A stretch of DNA of 64,000 nucleotides from Lysobacter sp. (GTDB taxonomy: Bacteria > Pseudomonadota > Gammaproteobacteria > Xanthomonadales > Xanthomonadaceae). Made by a program: the position numbers and the translations under genes. Shown here one piece after another: positions 27,724 to 36,886 of this stretch; the first letter of the stretch is position 1, and every line of letters starts with the position of its first letter. Under the pieces are notes generated by a model, which was not told the DNA's origin, made no database searches, and saw only the letters and a program-made list of their open reading frames with translations. The DNA lies in contig WYBC01000016.1 in NCBI GenBank assembly GCA_011526085.1, positions 248,001 through 312,000 of the forward strand, given 5' to 3'.

Positions 27724-28512
27724 CTATGCCCGGCCCGACGCGACGAACACGACCGCGACCAGGACGAAGGTCAGCACCATGTTGGCGAGCAGATAAAGGA
27801 CATACCCCAGGAGCGCGCGAAGCGCGACGCGCCAGCGCGGCAGCGCGCTGAAGCACTGCACCAGCGAAAAAACGCCATAACCGATCATCGGCCACAACAT
27901 CCAACCGGTCACTCCGGGAACCCAGCGCTGGAGGGGCATCGAAACCGCCCACACGACGAAGCTCTGCGCGGTGAGGAAGGCCGTGACCACCAGCCATTCG
28001 GGGTAATTGAGCTTCTGCGAACGCCAGAACGCCAACTTGAACGCCGCGGCCTCCAGCGGCAGGAGCAGCAGCGTGACGGCGGCGAAATGGTGGCTCATCC
28101 ATTCGTTGACCGCGCCCAGGATCCGGGCGAGACGCGCCGGGTCGGACTCGGCATCGGCCGCGCCCGCCGCGCCGCGAAACAGATCCGCCGCCACGATGTC
28201 GCCGCCCATCAGCCACCGGGAGAGGAAGACCACGGCGGCGGCCGTGATCATGATCAGCAGCAGCGGTTTCACGTGATGCGCCCGCCGCCCGTCGATGTAA
28301 TCGCGGATCAGATGGCCGGGGCGGATCATGAGGTTCTTCAGCGTGTACAGGAGGCCGCGATCCATGTGCAGCACGCTGTGCTCGATTTCGTGGCCGAGGA
28401 AATGCCAGTCGATGCGATGCGCCGGCGTGGGCTGGCCGCAGGCCGGGCAGAACTTCTGGTCCGCGCCGTCGATGGCGCGGTCGCAGTTGGCGCAACGGCC
28501 GGAATCCGACAT
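27724..28512 (-). CDS. DUF3667-type zinc-ribbon membrane protein
   Basis: 262 residues. The N-terminus is a zinc ribbon (CANC ... CPACGQ at about 7-27), followed by HEIEHSVLHMDRGLLYTLKNLMIRPG, a block typical of DUF3667 proteins. About five hydrophobic segments fill the rest (about 85-105, 140-160, 170-190, 205-225, 235-258). No biochemical function is known. It starts two bases after the glycosyltransferase stop and may share its transcript. Confidence 0.78.
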   Translation of the reverse strand: MSDSGRCANCDRAIDGADQKFCPACGQPTPAHRIDWHFLGHEIEHSVLHMDRGLLYTLKNLMIRPGHLIRDYIDGRRAHHVKPLLLIMITAAAVVFLSRWLMGGDIVAADLFRGAAGAADAESDPARLARILGAVNEWMSHHFAAVTLLLLPLEAAAFKLAFWRSQKLNYPEWLVVTAFLTAQSFVVWAVSMPLQRWVPGVTGWMLWPMIGYGVFSLVQCFSALPRWRVALRALLGYVLYLLANMVLTFVLVAVVFVASGRA

Positions 28513-28514
28513 CT

Positions 28515-29375
28515 TCAATGTTCCCCGCGAGCGATGGCCCGACCGATCTTCTTCACCAGCGCGAAAGAACCGCGCGCCCATATCATCATCCACACCGCCG
28601 CGCGCGTCGACACGCCGTGACGCGGCGCGTCGAACTTGCGGAAGTAACGCCAGAGGCCGCGGTGCTTGTGCCATTCGACGAACAGCGGCCGGCTGCGGCT
28701 GGAGACACCGCGCACGTGCACCACGCGGACATCGTTGGCGACCGCGACGCAGGCCCCGGCTTCGCGCGCGCGGCGGCACAGGTCGAGATCTTCGGCGTGC
28801 AGGCGATATGCCTCATCGAATCCTGCGAGACGTCGCAGCAACGTGCGCGGCAGGCACATGAGCGCGCCGGAAATCGCCGGCACGCGCTGCAACGGCTGCG
28901 CGTCGTCGACAGCGATCTCGATCCGCCGCGCGGCGGCGCTGCGCAGCATGGCCGCGAAATCCGGATCGCGCCGGCGCGCGGCGCCGTCGCGCACGCCGGC
29001 CTCGTCGACAAGATCGGCGCCCAGCAGCGATTCGCCTTCGCAGGTCCGCGCATGCGCGCGCAGCCGCGACAGCGTGTCGGCTTCGACCAGGCAATCCGGA
29101 TTCACGAACGCCAGCCAGGGCGCGTCGCTGTCGTCCGCGCCCTGATTGCAGGCGGTGCCGAATCCCGGGTTGTCGGGGTTGGCGATGAACCGCAGGCGCG
29201 CATCGGCCAACGCATGCCGCTGCACGATCTCCAGGGTGCCGTCGCTCGATGCGTTGTCGACCACGCGGATCTGGGCGACGCCGGCGGCGGCGCGCAGGCG
29301 CCCCAGGCATTCGCCGATGGTCTCGGCGCTCTGGTAGGTCACCACGACGACGGCGATGTCCGGCGCGTCGCTCAT
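28515..29375 (-). CDS. Family 2 glycosyltransferase (rhamnosyltransferase-like)
   Basis: 286 residues. A GT-A fold is clear: VVVVTYQSAETIGECL, RVVDNASSDGT, NPGFGTACNQG and LAFVNPDCLVE, where NPD is the metal-binding DxD equivalent. The middle motif AISGALMCLPRTLLRRLAGFDE followed by HAEDLDLCRRAREAG is that of WbbL/RfbF-type transferases. Probable role: adding a deoxysugar to a surface polysaccharide. Its start overlaps the stop of the next gene upstream (ATGA). Confidence 0.85.
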   Translation of the reverse strand: MSDAPDIAVVVVTYQSAETIGECLGRLRAAAGVAQIRVVDNASSDGTLEIVQRHALADARLRFIANPDNPGFGTACNQGADDSDAPWLAFVNPDCLVEADTLSRLRAHARTCEGESLLGADLVDEAGVRDGAARRRDPDFAAMLRSAAARRIEIAVDDAQPLQRVPAISGALMCLPRTLLRRLAGFDEAYRLHAEDLDLCRRAREAGACVAVANDVRVVHVRGVSSRSRPLFVEWHKHRGLWRYFRKFDAPRHGVSTRAAVWMMIWARGSFALVKKIGRAIARGEH

Positions 29376-30244
29376 GCCGCACCCTCGCCCGACGCGTGCT
29401 CGTTTTCGCCGGCATCGCCGAACAGATCCGGCTGGGTGCGGAGCTCCGCGTTCTCGAATGCGTGGCCGAGCGACGCGCGCAGCGCGTGCAGCGGGTCCTG
29501 CATCAGGAATTGCGCCAGCCGCGCGTGCCAGGTGGGCCAGCGCACGCCGAGGGTTTCGACGTCGTCGCCCAGCGGCCGGCCCTCGCCTCGGCGGGCGACG
29601 AACGCGGTCTCGCACAGCGCGTTGCGCCAGCCCAGCCCGGCCATGCGCAGCGACAGGTCGATCAGCGCGACATAGGACGAAGCGTAGCTGGCGGCGTCGA
29701 GACCGCCGGCCTTGCGTCGCGCGCTGCCGCGCAGGAACAGGGCGTGATCCACTGCCGCGGGCAGTTCAGGATGATGCGGCGGCAGCGTGGCGGCGGCGCG
29801 CGCCAGCCGCGCGGGTTCGTCGGGCACCGGCATCACTTCGCCGACGCGCGGCCAGGACGCGGTCTCGCCGGCGTTGCACCAGGGCGTGGCGGTGGCGATG
29901 GCGGGATCGCGGGCGGCGCAGGCGGCCAGCTGGGTCGCCCAGCCGGGGCACGGCACCGCGTCGCTGGACAGCACCAGCACGTCGGCGTCGCCGCAGGCCT
30001 TCAACATGTCGTCCAGATGCGCCGCCTCACCGATGCTGCGCGGGCGGCGGGTGTAATCGGCCTGCAGCGCGGTGCGCGCGAGCCAGCGTTCGACGATGGC
30101 GAGGCCGCGCGGACCGGCCTGCGCGTCGTCGGCGAGCCACACGCGCGTGCCGGCGGGCGTACCCGCGTCGAGCGCGGCGAGGCAGGCATCAAGGGCGTCG
30201 TCGTCGACGCCCACGGGGACCAGCACGACCGGGAGCGCGCTCAT
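29372..30244 (-). CDS. Glycosyltransferase family 2-like protein
   Basis: 290 residues with the outline of a GT-A enzyme: VVLVPVGVDDDALDACL, VWLADDAQAGPRG, and VLVLSSDAVPCPGWATQL at the expected donor/metal site, but with less conserved motifs than its partner. It could be a diverged transferase or a non-catalytic partner. It begins 39 bases after gspD and is coupled to the next glycosyltransferase, placing both at the tail of the type II secretion operon. Confidence 0.68.
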   Translation of the reverse strand: MSALPVVLVPVGVDDDALDACLAALDAGTPAGTRVWLADDAQAGPRGLAIVERWLARTALQADYTRRPRSIGEAAHLDDMLKACGDADVLVLSSDAVPCPGWATQLAACAARDPAIATATPWCNAGETASWPRVGEVMPVPDEPARLARAAATLPPHHPELPAAVDHALFLRGSARRKAGGLDAASYASSYVALIDLSLRMAGLGWRNALCETAFVARRGEGRPLGDDVETLGVRWPTWHARLAQFLMQDPLHALRASLGHAFENAELRTQPDLFGDAGENEHASGEGAA

Positions 30245-30283
30245 GCCACGCCCGTCCCCGCGCCCCGGCCTTGGCCGCCGTCC

Positions 30284-32530
30284 TCAGCGATGCGGCTGCG
30301 AAACCGGCGGATCCGCCTTCGGCAGCGGCTGCATCGCGCGGAAGCGACGCGAGTACTCGTCGGTCATGTCGCGCGCGGCGCGCGGATCTTCGATCAGCGT
30401 CGGCGTGATCAGGATGATGATCTCGCTGCGGCGCTTGGTCGTGCTCTGGCGTCCGAACAGGCCGCCGACCACCGGCAGCCGGCTGAGGCCGGGGAAGCCG
30501 CTGGAACCCTTGCTGTCGGTATCGGTGATGAGGCCCGCCAGCAGCACGGTGTCGCCGCTCTGGATGACCGCGCTGGTCTTCATGCGGTTGGTGCTGATGC
30601 GCACGTTGCCGTTGTCGTCCGGCTCGCCGCGCGGCGCGCTGACTTCCTGCACCAGTTCGACGAACACCGTGCCGTCCTTGGTCACGCGCGGGCGGACCTT
30701 GAGGATGGTGCCGGTGTCGAGGTACTGCACCTGGCTGGTGGTGTTGTTGCTGCCGAGGATCGGATTGATCGAGACCGAAGTCACCGGGATGCGGTCGCCG
30801 ACGTTGAGCGTCGCTTCCTGGTTGTTGCGGACCATGATCGAGGGCGTCTGCAGCAGCTTCACGTCGCTGACCGCATCGAGCGCCGAGATCACCGCGGCGG
30901 CGTTGCGGCCGAGGAAGGTCCAGGCCAGGCCCGGATTGGTGCCGCCGGCCGGCCTCACGCTGCCTGCGAGGGTGCTCCAGGTGTCGCGGCCGACCGCATC
31001 CGGCAGGCCATTGTCGGTGACCGCGCGCTCGAAGAACCAGTTCACGCCGTAGGACAGATCGCCGCTGAGGTCGACCTGCACCACCTGCGCTTCGATGTGC
31101 ACCTGCAGCGGCAGCACGTCGAGCTTCTCGATCACGTCGAGGATCGAACGCCACGCCGAGGCGGTCGCGCGCACCAGCAGGGTGTTGTTCTCTTCGATCG
31201 CGGAAATCGCGACCTTGTCGCCGCCGACTTCGAGGGTCACGCTGCTGCTGCCGCCCTGCGACGGGCCGAGCGAGAGCGAACCGCTGCCGAGGCCGCCGCC
31301 GCTGTTGCTGCCGCCGAGGCTGCCGCTGGAGCTGCCGAGATCGCTGCCGTCCTTGCTGCCGCCATCGCCGCCGCCACCGATCATCGTGGCCTGCGCGCCG
31401 GGAATCAGCGAGAAACCGCCGCCTTCGCCGCCACCGCTGCGGCCGCCGCCACCGCCGAACACCTCGCTCAGGCGCACGGCGAGTTCCTTGGCGGTGACGT
31501 ATTTCAGTTCGTAGGAATACAGGCGCACGCCTTCGCCGGCGCCGTCGATGCGTTCGATCCACTGCTCGATGTCGTCGAGGTAATCGGCCTGCGACGTGAT
31601 CGCCAGCACCGCGTTGGCGCCGTCCAGCGGCATGAAGCGGAACATGCCGGCGACCGGCGACTTGCTCTGCTCGCCGAAGACCTTCTCCAGATCCTGCACG
31701 ACCTTGTTGGCCTTGCTCGACTGCAGCGGGAACACGCCGACCGACATGCTCGACATCCAGTCGACATCGAAGATCTCGATCGTGCGCAGGTAGTTCTCCA
31801 GCTCGGCGCGGGTGCCGGCGATGGTCAGCAGGTTGCGGCCGGCATCGACGGTGACGATCGCGTTCGGACGGGCATAGGGCGTGAGCAGCTTCTTCATCTC
31901 CTCCGCGGAGATGTAGCGCAGCGGCACCACCCGGGATTCGAAGCCGCGCGCGCCCTCGGGCGAGCCGGTGCGCGGGGTGACGACGCCGGTGCCCAGCGCC
32001 TGGTCGGCGGGCACGATGCTGTAGCGGCCGTCGCCGTAGATCATGCGCGCGTTGTTCCAGCCGAGGATCATCTCCAGCACCGACAGCGCCTGCGCCGCGC
32101 TGACCGGCTTGGGCGTGGAATAGGTGACGGTGCCCTGCACGTTCGGGGCGATGGTGTAGTTCTGGCCGAGCATGTCGCCGAGGATCGCCTTGACCACGGC
32201 GTGCAGCGATTCGCCTTCGAAGTTGAAGCGGGCTTCGCCGCCGGTGGCGCCGATGTCGGGCATCGGCGCGCTGGCCGCGGCGCTGTTGATGACCTGGCCG
32301 TTGCCGCGGCGGATGCGCGGGCGCGGGCGACCGTTCTCGTCGAGTGCATCGTCCTGCGCGGCCAGGGGCTCCTTGCGCACGCCACCGGCGTCCGCGGCCG
32401 GCACGTCGCTGCTGCGCACCGGCCGGTCCTCGGCGCGGTACAGCTTCGGCATCGGCGTCGCGGCGCAGGCGGCGAGCATCGCGCTGAGCAGGGCGGCGAA
32501 GAAGGCGGTGGCGGTGGATCGCAAGGTCAT
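30284..32530 (-). CDS. gspD: Type II secretion secretin GspD (XpsD), lipoprotein
   Basis: 748 residues. The signal peptide ends in lipobox LAAC (Cys about residue 22), matching the lipidated XpsD of Xanthomonas. N0-N3 periplasmic domains follow (N0 from about 95; N1 with VVPLRYISAEEMKKLL; N2/N3), with a long Gly/Ser-rich insertion in N3 (about 380-440). The C-terminal secretin channel contains VPVTSVSINPILG and VRPRVTKDGTVFVELVQEVS, ending in LFGRQSTTKRRSEIIILITPTLI. It forms the outer-membrane pore. It is last of the gsp genes, before two glycosyltransferases. Confidence 0.95.
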   Translation of the reverse strand: MTLRSTATAFFAALLSAMLAACAATPMPKLYRAEDRPVRSSDVPAADAGGVRKEPLAAQDDALDENGRPRPRIRRGNGQVINSAAASAPMPDIGATGGEARFNFEGESLHAVVKAILGDMLGQNYTIAPNVQGTVTYSTPKPVSAAQALSVLEMILGWNNARMIYGDGRYSIVPADQALGTGVVTPRTGSPEGARGFESRVVPLRYISAEEMKKLLTPYARPNAIVTVDAGRNLLTIAGTRAELENYLRTIEIFDVDWMSSMSVGVFPLQSSKANKVVQDLEKVFGEQSKSPVAGMFRFMPLDGANAVLAITSQADYLDDIEQWIERIDGAGEGVRLYSYELKYVTAKELAVRLSEVFGGGGGRSGGGEGGGFSLIPGAQATMIGGGGDGGSKDGSDLGSSSGSLGGSNSGGGLGSGSLSLGPSQGGSSSVTLEVGGDKVAISAIEENNTLLVRATASAWRSILDVIEKLDVLPLQVHIEAQVVQVDLSGDLSYGVNWFFERAVTDNGLPDAVGRDTWSTLAGSVRPAGGTNPGLAWTFLGRNAAAVISALDAVSDVKLLQTPSIMVRNNQEATLNVGDRIPVTSVSINPILGSNNTTSQVQYLDTGTILKVRPRVTKDGTVFVELVQEVSAPRGEPDDNGNVRISTNRMKTSAVIQSGDTVLLAGLITDTDSKGSSGFPGLSRLPVVGGLFGRQSTTKRRSEIIILITPTLIEDPRAARDMTDEYSRRFRAMQPLPKADPPVSQPHR

Positions 32531-32540
32531 CGTGGAGATC

Positions 32541-33341
32541 TCAGGGAGTTTGTCCCGGTGCGGCACCGGGGGTCTGCGCTTCTTGCGCAGCCTGTTGGCG
32601 GAGCTGGGCGCGGCGCGCCTCGATCCGCCGGCGGATGGCGTCGAGCTGGGCTTCGGTGGACACCGGCGCGGCGGGCGGCGGGGCCGGCGCGGCACCGGCG
32701 ACCTGGGTCGGCGGCGGGGGCGGCGGGACCACGCCCTGCGGGCCCACCACGCCGCCCGGCTGACCGGGTTGCGGCGTTTCGTTGATCACGCCCGAACCCG
32801 GCGACGGAACGGCTGCGACCGGCGGCGGCGCGGCACCGCCCACGCCGTTGAACACCCGCAGTTCCAGGGTCTTGTCGCCGTCCGGGCCGCGGAACACGGC
32901 CTGGCGGGGCAGCAGCGAGGCGAGGGTCCACTGCGGCGCGGTTTCGACCGCGTCGCCCACCTTCACCCGCACCGGCTGCGCGCCGTCGGCGGCCGGCTTG
33001 AGGATGGCCAGCTGCAGATCGCCGGCGATCATCACGCTGGTGAGCGTGTAATCGAAGGTGTTGGCCTGCGCCTCGTCGCCACCGCCGCCGATCCGGAACT
33101 CCTGCGGCTTGCGGTTTTCGGCGAACACCGGCCGCGCCGCGATCTCGGTGTACATCGCCTGCGGACCCGGGCGGTCGGCGCGCGGAATCGTGGTGGAGGG
33201 CAACGACTGCGGAGCGGTGTCCTCCGACACGTCGCCGAGACGCCCGCCCAGGCCGAACAGCGCGGCCATCCAGAGGCACACCGCCCAGCCGGCGACGCCG
33301 GCGAGAAGCCAGGTGCGGGGGCTGAGACTATCGACGCGCAT
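32541..33341 (-). CDS. gspN: Type II secretion protein N/C (XpsN-like)
   Basis: 266 residues. One N-terminal membrane helix (about 10-30) is followed by a periplasmic homology-region-like domain (ARPVFAENRKPQEF ... TLTSVMIAGDLQLAIL) and a long Pro/Gln-rich tail with a C-terminal helix. In Xanthomonas XpsN takes the place of GspC, linking the inner-membrane platform to the secretin. The position between gspM and gspD matches the xps order. Its start overlaps gspM by 14 bases. Confidence 0.82.
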   Translation of the reverse strand: MRVDSLSPRTWLLAGVAGWAVCLWMAALFGLGGRLGDVSEDTAPQSLPSTTIPRADRPGPQAMYTEIAARPVFAENRKPQEFRIGGGGDEAQANTFDYTLTSVMIAGDLQLAILKPAADGAQPVRVKVGDAVETAPQWTLASLLPRQAVFRGPDGDKTLELRVFNGVGGAAPPPVAAVPSPGSGVINETPQPGQPGGVVGPQGVVPPPPPPTQVAGAAPAPPPAAPVSTEAQLDAIRRRIEARRAQLRQQAAQEAQTPGAAPGQTP

Positions 33342-33969
33342 CGGCGGAGCCTCCTGCGGCGGGCGCGACGTAGCCGTACAGATCGAAACTCACGTCCAGA
33401 CCGCCGCCGGTGGGCGCCTGGTCCGGCGTGAAATAGAAACGCTGCGCGGTGACGTTGAGGTTGTCGACGAACAGCCGCGGCGAGCCGCTTTCCAGCGAAT
33501 GCAGCACGCTCGCGAGTTCCGGCGTGCCGCACTGCAGGCGCACCTGCACCACGGCGCGGGCGAAACGTTCCTTGCGCGGCTCGGTCAAGGGCGATCGGTT
33601 CTGGATCGCGCAGCTGCGGTTCTTCGGACTCGCCTCCTGCACCGCGGTTTCGAGGCGCTGGATCAGCGCCGCGGTCGCGAGTTCGGTGCTGCCTTCGGCC
33701 ATGAAGCCGGGCAGTCGTGCGGCCTGCTCGCGCACCGCGCCGAGGCGCTTGCGGATCTCCGGCGCCTGTTCCAGCGTGGCGCGGGCGCGCGCATCGCGTT
33801 CCTTCAGGCCGTCGATGCGCTCCTGCAGTTCCAGCATCGGCACCGTCCACCACGGGTGGATCAGCACGAAATAGGCGACCAGCAGCATTGCGACCAGCAG
33901 GCCGAGCGCGGCCCAGCGCTCGCGCGCGGGCACGGCGGTCGCGGACGAGGTCGCGGCAACCGGGGTCAT
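33328..33969 (-). CDS. gspM: Type II secretion inner-membrane platform protein GspM
   Basis: 213 residues. One membrane helix (about residues 20-38), then a coiled coil (LQERIDGLKERDARARATLE) and a periplasmic ferredoxin-like domain with FARAVVQVRLQCGTPELASVLHSLESGSPRLFVDNL, the GspM signature region. It partners GspL in the inner-membrane platform. The start at 33969 overlaps the gspL stop (ATGA). Confidence 0.88.
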   Translation of the reverse strand: MTPVAATSSATAVPARERWAALGLLVAMLLVAYFVLIHPWWTVPMLELQERIDGLKERDARARATLEQAPEIRKRLGAVREQAARLPGFMAEGSTELATAALIQRLETAVQEASPKNRSCAIQNRSPLTEPRKERFARAVVQVRLQCGTPELASVLHSLESGSPRLFVDNLNVTAQRFYFTPDQAPTGGGLDVSFDLYGYVAPAAGGSADARR

Positions 33970-35255
33970 GGCACGCGCTCCGTGCTGCCGGCGTTGCCGC
34001 CGCGAGGTTTGTCCTTGCCGCCCGGGGGTGCGGTCACGGCGAGCTCGGCGGAGAGATTGAAGCGGTCCTTGCCCTTGGTCGGATCGGGCATCAGCGCGCC
34101 GGTGATGTTCATCGAACGCCAGAGCTTCGAGGACTGCAGGCGTTCGACCAGTCGCGGCGCTTCGGGGCTGAGACCGATGATCATGATCCGCTCGCCCTCG
34201 ATCGAGATTTTCTCGAGATAGGTGTTGTCCGGCAGGCGGCGGGTGATTTCGTCCAGCACCTCGACGGTGCTGGGGCGGCCGCTGCGGGTCTGCTGCAGGA
34301 AGCGCATGCCTTCGACCAGATCGACCAGTTGCTTCTTTTCCGCCGAGACCTTGCGCGCCTGCGCGCTGTGGCGCTTGGCTTCGGTCTCGAAGGCGTCGGC
34401 CGCGGCTTCGCGGTTCTCGCGGATCTGCCACAGACCGGCGCCGGCCGCCACCAGCGCGACCGCCGCCAGCGCGGCGTTCCAGACGGCGCGCGGATCGCGG
34501 CGGCGGCGGCGCTGCGCGCCCGGCAGCAGGTTCACGCCCAGCGGCAGGCCATCGGCGCCGGCCATGTCCACACCCGAGAGCGTGGCGCCGATCGACTCGC
34601 CCATCGCGGCCAGCGCCTGGGTCAGGCTGGCGCGCGGCACCACCACCAGTTCGGCGTCGATCTGGCCGTCGCCGCGGCGGCCGAGCAGGCGGGCGTCGTA
34701 GTAGACCTCGTCCGGCGAGAACGGCGTTTGCCGGTCGATTTCGAAGCCCAGCACCTCGCGCAGGCGATCGGCGGCGGCGGCGGGCAGAGTCAGGCGGCGG
34801 CGCAGGCCGCTGCGGGCAGGCAGCAGCAGCCAGCGCGGCAGGCCATTGATCCGCGGCGACAGGATCCGGGTCAGCGGTTCCTCGCCTGCCGCTTCGGCGG
34901 CGCCCCAGGGCAGTTCGGCGAGTTCGCGCAGGGCGGCACCGCCGGGCTGCGCGGGCAGGGTGAGCACCAGCGCCAACTGGTCGCCCTCGCAGCGCAGCAG
35001 CAGGCGCTGCTGGGCAAGACCGAACACGGCCCGCAGCCGCGGCGGCAGCCAGCTGCCCAGCGCGTTCAGCCACCAGGCCAGGAAGCCGCGCAGGCCCGGC
35101 CATGCACGGCCGATGCCGGCCTGCGGAGTCTTCGGGGCGCCCCGGGCGGGTGTCGCGTTGTCGACGGAAGTGCTCAGAGCCAGTCCTCTACCTGTGTGTC
35201 CTCGATCAATGAGAAAGCGCGCCGCCGGAACGGCTCGCCACGGATGCACGACCAC
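33966..35255 (-). CDS. gspL: Type II secretion platform protein GspL
   Basis: Up to 429 residues from a GTG at 35255 (another GTG at 35249). It has a cytoplasmic actin-like domain with VLGFEIDRQTPFSPDEVYYDARLL, one membrane helix (ALAAVALVAAGAGLW), then a coiled coil and a periplasmic ferredoxin-like domain (VLDEITRRLPDNTYLEKISIEGERIMIIGLS). It anchors ATPase GspE to the platform. The start is unsettled: neither GTG has a good ribosome site, whereas an in-frame CTG at 35177 has AGAGG seven bases upstream and would give 403 residues. No in-frame ATG exists in this stretch. Confidence 0.85.
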   Translation of the reverse strand: MVVHPWRAVPAARFLIDRGHTGRGLALSTSVDNATPARGAPKTPQAGIGRAWPGLRGFLAWWLNALGSWLPPRLRAVFGLAQQRLLLRCEGDQLALVLTLPAQPGGAALRELAELPWGAAEAAGEEPLTRILSPRINGLPRWLLLPARSGLRRRLTLPAAAADRLREVLGFEIDRQTPFSPDEVYYDARLLGRRGDGQIDAELVVVPRASLTQALAAMGESIGATLSGVDMAGADGLPLGVNLLPGAQRRRRRDPRAVWNAALAAVALVAAGAGLWQIRENREAAADAFETEAKRHSAQARKVSAEKKQLVDLVEGMRFLQQTRSGRPSTVEVLDEITRRLPDNTYLEKISIEGERIMIIGLSPEAPRLVERLQSSKLWRSMNITGALMPDPTKGKDRFNLSAELAVTAPPGGKDKPRGGNAGSTERVP

Positions 35256-35351
35256 GGATGCGCGCCCCCGGAATGCATGACCTCCGGGGCCCCGAAAGGT
35301 TCGGCGTTCCGGCGGACATGCGACGGCGCGGGGTCGAGGCGCGTCCCGGAG

Positions 35352-36239
35352 TCATCGCAGGACCGCGCCCTCTTCCCAGCGCAGCGGCGTGTAGGCCGAG
35401 CCCGGCAGGCCGCTGTTGCCTGCGCGCACGACGGCGCGCAGGACCGAGACGCGACCGCCACGCAACCGCGCCCGGCTGTCGATACTATACGTGCCCGTGC
35501 CGGCACCGACGAGCGCTCCGGCCTCGCCGGGCTGCCGCGGGCGGCGACGTTCGGCCAGCGCGCGCTCCGGGTCGATGCCCAGCGCCTGCAGCACTTCCGC
35601 GCTGGCGTACTGCTCCGACGGCCGGCCCTGTCCGCTGTAGACGGTCAGATGCGGCGCCAGCTTCGCGAACAGCTCCGGGGTCATGCCCAGCACCAGCTGC
35701 AGCTCGGCCACGGTCTCGAACGGCGCGTCCTTGGCGCCGTAGGGCAGATCCTCGCTGGCGTAGTCGCCGTCTTCGGCGCCGCCTTCGATCTGGGTGAGGC
35801 TGTCGGGATCGCGCCAGTCCAGGATCGCGGTCGCGAGCTTCCGCGCCGGCTGGCGTTCGACGCCCACCGCCTGCATCAGCCCGGCCAGCAGGTCCAGATC
35901 GGCGGCGTTGATGTCGACCTTGCCGGACTCGTCGACGATGGCGATGGTCACGTCGGCGTCGCCGAAGCGCCAGCTGTACTCGCGGCCGTCCGGAAGCCAT
36001 TGCCGGGTCGGGTCGAGATCGACCACCCGGGTCATGGCGTATTCCAGCCCGGCGCGCGCGGCCTGATCGGCGACCACGCCCTGGCTGAGCGTGCGCCCCT
36101 GCAGATATTCCACCCGCGCGATCATCGCGAACGCGCCGACCACCGCGGTCAGCAGCGCGATCAGCCACAGCACCAGCAGCAGCGCCGCGCCGGACGCGGC
36201 ACGCGGGGGCGATCCGTGGAAGCGCGGACGCATCGCCAT
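35352..36239 (-). CDS. gspK: Type II secretion minor pseudopilin GspK
   Basis: 295 residues, the large tip pseudopilin. The cleavage region ASGAALLLVLWLIALLTAVV lacks the Glu5 found in other pilins, as is normal for GspK. The SAM-like helical insert and KVDINAADLDLLAGLM and LPYGAKDAPFETVAELQLV motifs are present. With GspI and GspJ it caps the pseudopilus. Start 36239 overlaps the gspJ stop by one base. Confidence 0.93.
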   Translation of the reverse strand: MAMRPRFHGSPPRAASGAALLLVLWLIALLTAVVGAFAMIARVEYLQGRTLSQGVVADQAARAGLEYAMTRVVDLDPTRQWLPDGREYSWRFGDADVTIAIVDESGKVDINAADLDLLAGLMQAVGVERQPARKLATAILDWRDPDSLTQIEGGAEDGDYASEDLPYGAKDAPFETVAELQLVLGMTPELFAKLAPHLTVYSGQGRPSEQYASAEVLQALGIDPERALAERRRPRQPGEAGALVGAGTGTYSIDSRARLRGGRVSVLRAVVRAGNSGLPGSAYTPLRWEEGAVLR

Positions 36240-36886
36240 CAGATCTGCGCCTGCGAGAAGCCGCCGAAGCTGCCGGCCTGCGGCATCGACACCACCACCG
36301 GCGGCCAGCGATCGCCGCGACCATCGACGATCTCGATCTTCACCTGCAGCGGCATGCGGTCGACCTGCTGCCAGGTGTTCTGCCAGTCGCCGACGCGGTT
36401 CTGCGCGTCCAGCGCGCGGTAGGACAGCTTCACTTCGCGCAGGCCATCGGCCAGCAGCTCGGGCGGACGCGGATCGGGTTCCTCGACGATCTCGTTCGCC
36501 AGCACCACCGCGAATTCGACCTGGAGGCGGAGGCTGTCGCCGTCCTGGACCACGCGGATGTCGTGCACGTGCGGACCGCCACGGCCGAGATACGCTGGCA
36601 GGTCGGCGACGAAGCGGATGCGGTCCGGTTCGCCGGAGAAACGCGCGGGGATGCCGGTACGCTCGTCGACGTCGTAGGCCACCGGCAGCGCCGAGGCGAT
36701 GCGCCGACGCAGGAACCCTTCGACCGCGCGCATGCGCTCGCTGCGCTGCGCCTGCTGTTCGCCGCGGGTGGCCGCGGTGGAGGCGGCGCGCAGGGTCGCG
36801 AAACCGAGGCTCATCGCCGCGGCCAGCAGCGCCGTCGCCACCAGCACTTCCATCAGGGTGAAACCGGCGGCGGTGCGGCGGCTCAT
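36239..36886 (-). CDS. gspJ: Type II secretion minor pseudopilin GspJ
   Basis: 215 residues. The prepilin peptidase site is AAG|FTLMEVLVATALLAAAMS with Glu at mature position 5. The C-terminal region (LSYRALDAQNRVGDWQNTWQQVDRMPLQVKIEI) is the GspJ beta-domain. It is part of the tip complex. Overlaps gspI and gspK. Confidence 0.92.
   Translation of the reverse strand: MSRRTAAGFTLMEVLVATALLAAAMSLGFATLRAASTAATRGEQQAQRSERMRAVEGFLRRRIASALPVAYDVDERTGIPARFSGEPDRIRFVADLPAYLGRGGPHVHDIRVVQDGDSLRLQVEFAVVLANEIVEEPDPRPPELLADGLREVKLSYRALDAQNRVGDWQNTWQQVDRMPLQVKIEIVDGRGDRWPPVVVSMPQAGSFGGFSQAQI

Noticed and set aside
29249-32785. A plus-strand open frame of over 1100 codons opposite gspD
   Set aside because: It is antisense to a complete secretin, has low-complexity Ala/Gly/Arg/His composition and no family motifs. 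Long antisense frames are expected at this GC content.
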